From the NCBI GenBank assembly GCA_938037185.1, contig CALHQK010000101.1, positions 1 through 22,197 of the forward strand: 22,197 nt of DNA, in the 5' to 3' direction. The DNA comes from an uncultured Riemerella sp. (GTDB lineage Bacteria > Bacteroidota > Bacteroidia > Flavobacteriales > Weeksellaceae). Below the pieces are notes generated by a model, which saw only the letters and a program-made list of their open reading frames with translations, was not told the origin of the DNA and made no database searches. The translations under genes were made by a program, and so were the position numbers. Positions 16,031 to 22,197 of this stretch are shown in pieces; position 1 is the first letter of the stretch, and each line of letters opens with the position of its first letter.

Positions 16031-16384
16031 CTATTTTTCATATTTTGACATATCTATGAATAGCGTGTCTTTCTTACCCTCTACGAAACTATACACGAGC
16101 CTTTCGCCACCCTGTGCCCAACGAGTTATTATTGTATCTATCGGCTGTTCCTTATAGAAAACTATTAATTTTGATACGGAAGAAGGGTCTTTATTTATTT
16201 TAAAATAGCCATTTGCATCGGTCATGGCGCAGTCAGTTGGGGTATGATACATTTTACATACTTTTATGTTTGGTAGAGGATTGTTATTTTCATCATATAT
16301 ATGCCCTTCATAGTATTTAAAACTACTATTACCACCACAAGATGATATGATAACAAACAGACTTAATAGAATATATTTTTTCAT
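16031..16384 (-). CDS. Immunity lipoprotein candidate with carboxypeptidase-regulatory-like domain
   Basis: The protein has 117 residues. A lipoprotein signal (MKKYILLSLFVIISSC) places Cys at about residue 16. The rest resembles a single carboxypeptidase-D-regulatory-like beta sandwich: YEGHIYDENNNPLPNIKV, then AMTDANGYFKI. It ends in LFIDMSKYEK, nearly repeated in the remnant at 17933-18028. Its start overlaps the end of the toxin fragment by four bases. It is homologous to the lipoprotein at 16633-16992. A periplasm-facing lipoprotein fits protection against an imported metallopeptidase; the specificity is inferred. Confidence 0.7.
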   Translation of the reverse strand: MKKYILLSLFVIISSCGGNSSFKYYEGHIYDENNNPLPNIKVCKMYHTPTDCAMTDANGYFKINKDPSSVSKLIVFYKEQPIDTIITRWAQGGERLVYSFVEGKKDTLFIDMSKYEK

Positions 16385-16629
16385 TTTATTTTAATTTTAG
16401 TTAGCCATACTAATCCCAAAACATCTATCTCAGAAGCTATTGTTCTCGGTATATCATAATAATTTTGATAATATTTCATTAGATCTATTTCTCCTGTTGA
16501 TGGATATTTTGGGGTACCATCTTTTATTTTTTGGGTTACTGTATTTACGGTGTCTTTATGCCCATAGGAATAATATACATCTCCAAAAGCTTTCAGTATC
16601 TCATGTCCTATTTCGTGGGCTGGTTCCAT
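16381..16629 (-). pseudogene. Orphan C-terminal tip of a metallopeptidase toxin
   Basis: The 82 codons begin just before the zincin motif: residues 1-9 read MEPAHEIGH, matching SAHEIGH of the full-length toxin at 18207-20168. The rest matches its end (YSTGHK-like region, PSTGEIDLMKYY, TIASEIDVLGLVWLTKIKIK). The carrier, linker and first part of the toxin are missing, so it cannot be delivered by itself and is probably silent. Its ATG lies three bases after the preceding lipoprotein stop. It resembles the displaced tips left behind in polymorphic toxin loci. Confidence 0.7.
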
Positions 16630-16632
16630 GTT

Positions 16633-16992
16633 TTATTTTTCTATTTTTTTTAGAATAACTGTATCTTTTCTTTTTGATGTGAAAAAATATACTGGAATGT
16701 CTCTGTAATTAATACCACCTCTTATCGTATCTTTTTTGTATTCATCTTTCTCAAAAAATATTGGTTTATCTGATATTGTCTCTGGCTCAAACCTAAAATA
16801 TCCATTATTATCTGTATAAGTTACTGTTTCATCTTTTGAATAAGTTACCTTTACGCCTTTAATGGGTTTTTCGTTTTCACTAACAACCCAACCATGTATA
16901 TATTCTATCTTTGCCTGTTGATTATTACTATTGTTACAATTGTTACAATTTACAAGACTTAAAGGTAATATTACTAAACCTAATATCTTCAT
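16633..16992 (-). CDS. Immunity lipoprotein candidate, paralogue of the next one downstream
   Basis: The protein has 119 residues. The signal MKILGLVILPLSLVNC ends in a lipobox Cys at about 16, followed by an Asn-rich linker. The mature part is a carboxypeptidase-regulatory-like domain: YIHGWVVSENEKPIKGVKV, then TYTDNNGYFRF, then a Lys-rich end. It shares this layout with the 16031-16384 protein but the two diverge in the second half, as expected for immunity proteins to different toxin variants. Its start overlaps the end of the orphan toxin by four bases. Confidence 0.7.
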   Translation of the reverse strand: MKILGLVILPLSLVNCNNCNNSNNQQAKIEYIHGWVVSENEKPIKGVKVTYSKDETVTYTDNNGYFRFEPETISDKPIFFEKDEYKKDTIRGGINYRDIPVYFFTSKRKDTVILKKIEK

Positions 16993-17939
16993 TTTACTTT
17001 TATTTTACTTAACCATAATATACCTATAACATCTTCTTTTGAGAGAACTACTCTTTCATAAAAATCTTTAGGAAGAAAATCCTCGTCTACATATTTCATC
17101 AGGTCTATCTCTCCTGTTGTAGGATAAGTAGTTCCTTTCAAAGGACTTTGTCCCCAAGTAGAAGAACCTTTATGTTTGTAAGAATATGTTTTTCCGCCAT
17201 AGTCTTCCAATAATTTATGTCCTATTTCATGGGCTGAAGTTTCCTGAAAATCTAACAGAGCATTTATTTCATAGGTATATTTCCATCCTTTTGCTTTATA
17301 TAATTCACTATTTATTGGGTATTTTTTCCAATTATTGTAATAAGTATATCCTACTTTATAAAATAATTTTCTTGATAAAAACCAATTATGAGACCTATTA
17401 AAATTACTGTTTTCAGAGTTGGTAAAATAAATAATTCTTGGAGCAACCATACCTTTTTCATTTTGTTCTGCATTTACAAAGACTTCGTAAAAATCTTCAC
17501 CTATTTGTACGCCTCCTCCTATGTTGCCAGCATGGCGTGACCAATGCTTATTTATCCCCTCTAATGCCATATCCCGTAGCTCTTCAAAACTTTTCGTTCT
17601 CTCTTTTATGGGTTCTTTTTGTTCTTCTTCAATTACTTCTTGGGGTATTTTATACCAATCACAAAAAGTAAGTGTAAAATCTTCTTTTATAGGATTTTGT
17701 ACTCCCATTCTTTGTGCGGCTTCTTCATAGTCACTCTTTCTTACTGTTTTACTGCCGCAGCTTAGCCCTTCTGCTCCGCCGTCTTTTAGGTTTACCCTAA
17801 GGGTGGTGTCTATGCGTTTGTTATTTTGGTCTATCCGCACATCTACCCAGTTTACTTCCGCATATTCTGTTCTAAATGAGACTTCTGCCGTTTTTTTCTT
17901 TTTGCCTTTTATTCCTGTCAGCCAAAAAACCTCTATTTT
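16989..17939 (-). pseudogene. Headless PAAR-toxin fragment (orphan linker plus metallopeptidase tip)
   Basis: The frame is open from 17939, after a TGA, to 16989. The only start near its head is a GTG at 17838-17840, so there is no natural N-terminus. From about 17921 it repeats the linker of the complete effector (LTGxKGxKKKTAEVSFRTEY, then the RIDQNNKRIDTTLRVNLKDG segment). A variable stretch follows, then KIPQEVIE and a zincin domain with HEIGH (residues 204-208 counted from the GTG) and TGEIDLMKY. It lacks the PAAR-like carrier. It could recombine through the shared linker with the intact gene and act as a stored alternative toxin; that is inference. Confidence 0.75.
17767..17923. repeat. 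157-bp linker repeat, copy 1 (orphan cassette)
   Basis: This segment matches 18982-19138 in the same orientation with five mismatches in my base-by-base reading and no gaps. It encodes the conserved linker of the PAAR-type effector, ending at AEGL. Both neighbours diverge sharply, so it marks the zone through which toxin tips can be exchanged. Confidence 0.88.
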
Positions 17940-18028
17940 TCATATTTTGATATATCTATAAATATGGATGTTTTTTCTTTTAAACCACTCCAATATTTTC
18001 CAGAGGTCGTTACATCTATTTCTGTAAT
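17933..18028 (-). pseudogene. 3' stump of a lost immunity lipoprotein gene
   Basis: A minus-strand frame of 31 codons ends in SIFIDISKYEK and a TAG at 17933-17935. The intact lipoprotein at 16031-16384 ends in TLFIDMSKYEK followed by TAG, and the DNA around both stops is alike. No start or signal peptide remains, because the frame runs into the end of the small membrane-protein gene. It is therefore the tail of a third immunity gene whose front was replaced. Confidence 0.65.
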
Positions 18029-18210
18029 CCTCTTTTAATTAAAATTCTTTCCTCTAAACCCGCATCAAATGAAAGTAAAAACACAAAAAATATTATCACC
18101 AAAAATATTACTAAAAAAGATATAAATAATATTATTTTTGTTTTCTTAGTTATTCGTTTGTTTAATAAAATTACTAAACTTACTATAATATATATAATAA
18201 AAAAAATCAT
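18016..18210 (-). CDS. Small two-helix membrane protein, candidate immunity protein
   Basis: The protein has 64 residues. Two hydrophobic segments (about 1-16 and 26-47) are separated by a basic loop NKRITKKTK, and the tail is charged. Its start overlaps the end of the PAAR-metallopeptidase effector by four bases, the same coupling used by the other toxin-lipoprotein pairs here. That position makes it the natural immunity candidate, but its type differs from the lipoproteins paired with the orphan tips. No family is recognised. Confidence 0.55.
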   Translation of the reverse strand: MIFFIIYIIVSLVILLNKRITKKTKIILFISFLVIFLVIIFFVFLLSFDAGLEERILIKRGLQK

Positions 18211-20168
18211 TTTATTTCTATTTTACTCAACCAAAGTAAACCTAAAATATCCTTCTCAGATGCTACTGTACGAGATGAATCGGGATATGCAATAATTTTA
18301 TTTTCAGGACTTAAAGAGTGATAATATTTCATTAGATCTATTTCTCCTGTTGTAGGATAGTATTCTCCAAAAGAAGAAGGATAGTTATCAATATGGGTGT
18401 AGTTTTTTATCACAATCACCGATTTATCATTATCCTTTGTTGGCTTTTTATCTTGAGGCAATAGATATGAACTTCCTTTATGTTGCCAAGAATATATCAT
18501 ACCTCCATAATTTCTTAAAATCTCATGACCTATTTCATGTGCAGAAGTTTCTTTAAACTCATCATCTTCGCTTGCTTCATCTTGATATCCCCAATTATTG
18601 GAATATTCTATATATCCAACATTATAAAAAACCTTTGCTAAAATACCTGGATTGCCACTTCTTCCCCATTCATTATTAGTATTATATATTAACGATACAG
18701 GGTTCATACTATTCTCTTTTGAGTTTACTGCACTTGTATAACATTCATATTTTTCACTATTTATTTCTACATTCTTTGCTACAGCATGTTCTGTACATCT
18801 ACTCCAGTGATAATTTATTCCTTCCAAAGCCAGTCTTTCTAAATCTTTAAAACTTCTGGTTCTCTCTTTTATAGGTTCTTTTTGTTCTTTTTCAATTACT
18901 TCTTGGGGTATTTTATCCCAAGGATATATTGTTTGTGTATAGGCAGGTTCGTAAATATTACTCTGTTCTTGAGGGGACAGTCCTTCTGCTCCGCCGTCTT
19001 TTAGGTTTACCCTAAGGGTGGTATCTATGCGTTTGTTATTTTGGTCTATCCGCACATCTACCCAGTTTACTTCTGCATATTCTGTTCTAAATGAGACCTC
19101 TGCCGTTTTTTTCTTTTCGCCTTTTGTTCCTGTCAGCCTTGCTCTGAAGGTTTTTTTATCAAAAATAGAGCTGTCATATATCCCTTCAATATCAAAACCA
19201 TTCCAAAACAAAATATAATGTCCTGGTTTGGTATAATCATTTTTAGAAATAGTAAAATCTCTGTACACTTCCATCCATTCCCATATTCTTGATGGTTTCC
19301 CCTCTCTTTTTAGAAACTCTTTTAGCCCTTTTTCTAGACTAGTTCTTACATTTTCCTTTTTGCCGATAGGAATTATGACTTCTGGTATATAATTTTCTCC
19401 ATATATAGTTTTATCATTTTCGTCTATGATTTCAAGAGTTAATTTGTCTATATCATTTGATGACAGAGTATATTCAAATGCGAAAAAGGCATTTTCATAG
19501 TTGTTTTCAAAATCTAAAATTCCCATAGGTACCACAGTGGAATAGCCATCTTTGCAAAGAGAAATTTTAATATCAAAATCTGGATTTTCATTCTCAGGGA
19601 CAGGTATTCCACTGGTGTTGATTTTTTCTATTACATTGATTTGCCCAGAATCTATGAATTCTATTTTCCCTGTTTCAATGGGAGCGCTTGGCGGGGGCAT
19701 TTTGCCCGTTACCATCAAGGTTGATTTTTTGATTAAAGCATTATTATCTTGATACTTTGCCGTACCTGTATCCTGCCAGTCACCAGTTACTGAAAGCACC
19801 TGAAAACCATCTAAAAACGAGAAGTTAGCAGGGCTTTTTTCAACTGTCGTTCCCACAGGTTTATCTTGAATAGTAGGAACATCATTCAGCACCTTGAATG
19901 TTCCTATGTGGCTGTTCATTTTTATTTTTGCCTGGTTAATAATAAAAAGCTGAGATTCTGTTTTTTGCTCTTCTTTTTTCTGTTCTTCGCGTTTTTCCTG
20001 CATCATTTCTCGGTTTTCTGCAAGAGTGTTTTCCACCTCACGCTTTTGCTGTCTTTCAGGCGTAATTTTCCCAATAGTGATGATTTCACTTTCTTCTTTT
20101 TCTCGGTTTTGTATGTCATTCATTAATTTTTTGGCGAATGACCTTTTATCTTTTCTGAAACTAAACAT
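18207..20168 (-). CDS. PAAR-like (DUF4280-type) T6SS effector with C-terminal metallopeptidase toxin
   Basis: The protein has 653 residues. Residues 10-75 form a Lys/Glu/Gln-rich coiled coil. About 75-185 resembles the PAAR-like DUF4280 fold (KIKMNSHIGTFKVL, DKPVGTTVEKSPANF, STLMVTGKMPPPSAP ending in DSGQ), which would cap the spike. About 190-400 is a beta-rich linker repeated in the orphan downstream. From about 415 comes the toxin, with zincin motif HEIGH (His544, Glu545, His548), a conserved GEIDLMKYY (about 604) and WLSKIEIK at the end. It is predicted to be carried on the T6SS tip and cut proteins or peptidoglycan peptides in the target periplasm; the substrate is unknown. It overlaps its upstream neighbour by 46 bases. 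Confidence 0.82.
   Translation of the reverse strand: MFSFRKDKRSFAKKLMNDIQNREKEESEIITIGKITPERQQKREVENTLAENREMMQEKREEQKKEEQKTESQLFIINQAKIKMNSHIGTFKVLNDVPTIQDKPVGTTVEKSPANFSFLDGFQVLSVTGDWQDTGTAKYQDNNALIKKSTLMVTGKMPPPSAPIETGKIEFIDSGQINVIEKINTSGIPVPENENPDFDIKISLCKDGYSTVVPMGILDFENNYENAFFAFEYTLSSNDIDKLTLEIIDENDKTIYGENYIPEVIIPIGKKENVRTSLEKGLKEFLKREGKPSRIWEWMEVYRDFTISKNDYTKPGHYILFWNGFDIEGIYDSSIFDKKTFRARLTGTKGEKKKTAEVSFRTEYAEVNWVDVRIDQNNKRIDTTLRVNLKDGGAEGLSPQEQSNIYEPAYTQTIYPWDKIPQEVIEKEQKEPIKERTRSFKDLERLALEGINYHWSRCTEHAVAKNVEINSEKYECYTSAVNSKENSMNPVSLIYNTNNEWGRSGNPGILAKVFYNVGYIEYSNNWGYQDEASEDDEFKETSAHEIGHEILRNYGGMIYSWQHKGSSYLLPQDKKPTKDNDKSVIVIKNYTHIDNYPSSFGEYYPTTGEIDLMKYYHSLSPENKIIAYPDSSRTVASEKDILGLLWLSKIEIK
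18982..19138. repeat. 157-bp linker repeat, copy 2 (inside the intact effector)
   Basis: This is the partner of 17767-17923, with five mismatches over 157 bases. It encodes about residues 344-396 of the intact effector, just before the toxin part. Near-identity implies recent duplication or ongoing gene conversion. Confidence 0.88.
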
Positions 20169-20695
20169 AAAAGTGTGTATTTTATATTCTCATTATCTGT
20201 TTTTTCTTCTAATGTACCATCTAAAAGTCCTAAATCAGTAAATGTAAAGTTTGAATTAGACTCGGTATATCCGTTAAAAATCATTCCCAGCATCCTTTTT
20301 TCTTGTAAAAAACTAATTAATGCATTTTCATTTTCTAATGTTTTAGAAATACTATTGCAGTAATTGACTAGCTCATCTCCTTGATTTTTTAATAAAATCT
20401 CACTTCTTACTTCTATCCATTTTTTTCTGATAAAAGAAAGATTAATCACCTTTTCTATGGTATTCTTTGGAGTAATTTCTAATTCTAATTCATCAAAAAC
20501 CAATGCTATTTTTTTTAATAGGACATTCATCGAGTTTTCTTTATCCGAAAAATCTAAATCCCAAACCAATACTTGATACAAAAAATTATCATCCTTCTTG
20601 CCATAGCAAAAAGTCTGTATCGTTCTAGATATTTTATTAACAGAATATTTTCTTTGAAAAATATTTTCTAAATAATATGTAGCAAGAGTATTCAT
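20123..20695 (-). CDS. Unknown soluble protein between two effectors, candidate adaptor or immunity protein
   Basis: The protein has 190 residues, with no signal or membrane segment. A beta-rich N-terminal part (TFCYGKKDDNFLYQVLVWDLDF) is followed by helices (SFIRKKWIEVRSEILLKN) and a segment LGMIFNGYTE. I recognise no family. It starts six bases after the phospholipase stop and its 3' end overlaps the PAAR-effector start by 46 bases, so all three are translated together. An effector-loading chaperone for the PAAR protein fits a cytoplasmic protein directly upstream of it. Immunity to the phospholipase is less likely without an export signal, since Tle1 enzymes act in the periplasm. Confidence 0.6.
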   Translation of the reverse strand: MNTLATYYLENIFQRKYSVNKISRTIQTFCYGKKDDNFLYQVLVWDLDFSDKENSMNVLLKKIALVFDELELEITPKNTIEKVINLSFIRKKWIEVRSEILLKNQGDELVNYCNSISKTLENENALISFLQEKRMLGMIFNGYTESNSNFTFTDLGLLDGTLEEKTDNENIKYTLLCLVSEKIKGHSPKN

Positions 20696-20701
20696 TCTTT
20701 T

Positions 20702-22197
20702 CTATCGAGGTGGTATTATTGGTCTTTTCCTATTTGGAGCAGGACCATGAGCTATTTCTGTCTTAAGATTATTTAATTTTGCAGAACGGTGAAGGTATTT
20801 TGGCCTTAATAACCTCAATAGATCCTGTTTTCCTTCTACAGGTGGATAATACATAATAGGCTCTTTAGGTCCCGTTTTATTTCCAATTCTATCAGGTAAA
20901 AACTTCCATTCTGGCTCATTACCAAACACATAGCCCTTCAAATGTTTTTTTGAATTTTCAAGTTCATAGTCTCCATATATTGGATACTCATTATCCATTT
21001 TTATTGAAGGCTGAAAGATTTTATTCTGTTTAGTAGAAAGCGTTTCTCTAAATAATTCTTCCATAAAATGCAGAGGAATATAGCTGTATTCTTTCTTTAT
21101 TTTACGCCTTCCTTCAAGATAGTAATATGCTCCTCCATCTTGAGGATGATCAAGAGAAAGAGATCCTAATGAATGGTAATGTATACTTAAGTGCTCCTTA
21201 TCATACCAATACTCCCCACATAGTTTATCTTTCTCTCTTTTACACTCTTCATAAGATGAATAATTTTTCTCTACGATGATTTCCTCCTTTTTATCAGTCG
21301 TATAGCCTCCTCCTATATCCGAATGCACTCCAGGAAAGTTTTTTTCAATGAAATTCGTACCTTCTGGTATTTTTGAAAGAGCAAAATTTTTACGATGCTC
21401 ATCCATAGCAGTGAAATGAACTACTTTAGCAGGCTTTCCTAAATTATTAAGCTGTAGTTCTACAATATCATCACTATGTTCAGAGCCAAAAGAAGCCACA
21501 GTGTCATAGACGCCTACGAAACGAATTTTTATACGGATTTTATTTAAATCTTCCTTGGTTAATTTCTTTTGAAGTAAATAATACCCTAAATATCCTAATT
21601 TAGGCATTTTTCCATTATCTAAATAAGCTGAATCTACATTTACTCCATCTTTATCACGGTAAACAGTCATTATACCATCTTCTGTATAAATAGATTCCGA
21701 AAGTATTTTTATGTCTACTTTTCTTTTGTTGTTGCCTATTTCATATACGAAATTACGGGCAGCAGCAGCCCCGCGGCTAAAACCAAATACATCAAGAGTT
21801 ATAGTAATGCTTTTAACTTTATTTTTCCCTTTTATGTTAATAATTTTTTCAGCTAATTTTTTACAGCCTTTTCTTACTTTAGCACGGATACCTGTTTCTC
21901 CCTTTCCCAAAGCCATCCCGCGAATATAGTCTCCATCTTCATCCTTTGTACCAATACCTTCTATATAAATGGCATATTTTTTTTGGTCTACTCCTCTCCA
22001 TAGTCTGGCTACATTACTGAAATCATTCTCGTAGCTGTCATCAAACATTTTAGAGCTAGAATAAATATCTTTTTCTTTTTCTGTTGCTATATTTTCTGGT
22101 TTACTCTGGTCTTGGTATTCTTCTATCTTCTGTACCTTTTTCCTAATTTCTACATTTCTATGATTGTTGTTTGTGCCATCAAAGAACAATCCTGCTT
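20702..22197 (-). CDS. Tle1-like DUF2235 phospholipase effector, N-terminus outside the window
   Basis: At least 495 residues are present. The frame continues past the window edge (AGLFFDGTNNN), so the TTG at 22189 is not a true start. FFDGTNNN is the DUF2235 hallmark. The lipase triad can be traced, numbering from 22189: nucleophile Ser138 in GFSRG, Asp229 in GVYDTVASFG and His289 in FPGVHSDIGGGY. DUF2235 enzymes of the Tle1 group are T6SS effectors that cleave membrane phospholipids from the periplasm. The C-terminal end is basic and Pro-rich. It leads the effector operon. No obvious exported immunity protein follows it within the window, so its immunity gene may lie upstream, outside. Confidence 0.87.
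   Translation of the reverse strand, partial: AGLFFDGTNNNHRNVEIRKKVQKIEEYQDQSKPENIATEKEKDIYSSSKMFDDSYENDFSNVARLWRGVDQKKYAIYIEGIGTKDEDGDYIRGMALGKGETGIRAKVRKGCKKLAEKIINIKGKNKVKSITITLDVFGFSRGAAAARNFVYEIGNNKRKVDIKILSESIYTEDGIMTVYRDKDGVNVDSAYLDNGKMPKLGYLGYYLLQKKLTKEDLNKIRIKIRFVGVYDTVASFGSEHSDDIVELQLNNLGKPAKVVHFTAMDEHRKNFALSKIPEGTNFIEKNFPGVHSDIGGGYTTDKKEEIIVEKNYSSYEECKREKDKLCGEYWYDKEHLSIHYHSLGSLSLDHPQDGGAYYYLEGRRKIKKEYSYIPLHFMEELFRETLSTKQNKIFQPSIKMDNEYPIYGDYELENSKKHLKGYVFGNEPEWKFLPDRIGNKTGPKEPIMYYPPVEGKQDLLRLLRPKYLHRSAKLNNLKTEIAHGPAPNRKRPIIPPR

Noticed and set aside
16440..16658. Plus-strand open frame opposite the orphan toxin tip
   Set aside because: The minus-strand reading matches the intact toxin closely; the plus frame is a shadow.

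Overview
The window is AT-rich DNA (roughly 30% GC by eye) that reads as Bacteroidota, most likely a flavobacterium or Weeksellaceae member. The evidence is the Bacteroidota-type (subtype iii) type VI secretion genes, the missing Shine-Dalgarno motifs, and TAnnTTTG-like -7 boxes upstream of several operons. The genus cannot be fixed from the sequence. It appears to be part of a plasmid, or an element with a plasmid replicon, because a complete partition/replication module lies in the middle: parA, a small partner gene, a RepB-like initiator and ten iterons followed by an AT-rich stretch.

Layout: (1) 1-179, C-terminal end of a serine recombinase. (2) 232-4931, plus-strand operon: PKD-domain membrane protein, predicted metallopeptidase effector, lipoprotein (candidate immunity) and ClpV/TssH, closed by a strong hairpin terminator. 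(3) 4985-7943, minus strand: a small gene remnant, then tssN, tssG and an NlpC/P60-like lipoprotein whose catalytic histidines are missing. (4) 8431-11681, plasmid maintenance module: ParA, partner, unknown protein, Rep, iterons. (5) 11969-13780, tssF. (6) 13923-15789, minus-strand tssB-tssC sheath operon, convergent with tssF and sharing a bidirectional terminator. (7) 16031-22197, a minus-strand effector region: a Tle1-like DUF2235 phospholipase cut by the window edge, a 190-aa protein, a PAAR-like (DUF4280-type) spike fused to a zinc-metallopeptidase-like toxin, a small membrane protein, then a degrading array of orphan toxin tips alternating with lipoprotein immunity candidates.

The genes fit together as an antibacterial contractile injection machine: sheath (TssB/C), baseplate (TssF/G), envelope parts (TssN, possibly the PKD and NlpC/P60-like proteins), recycling ATPase (ClpV) and toxic cargo. 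TssD/Hcp, TssE, TssI/VgrG, TssK and TssO/Q/R are not in the window and would have to lie on the rest of the element or the chromosome. The most notable points are the T6SS wrapped around a plasmid replicon, and the effector array at 16031-20168. There, headless toxin C-termini, matching immunity genes, a 157-bp near-identical linker repeat and an immunity-gene stump record repeated swapping of toxin-immunity cassettes behind one PAAR-like carrier.
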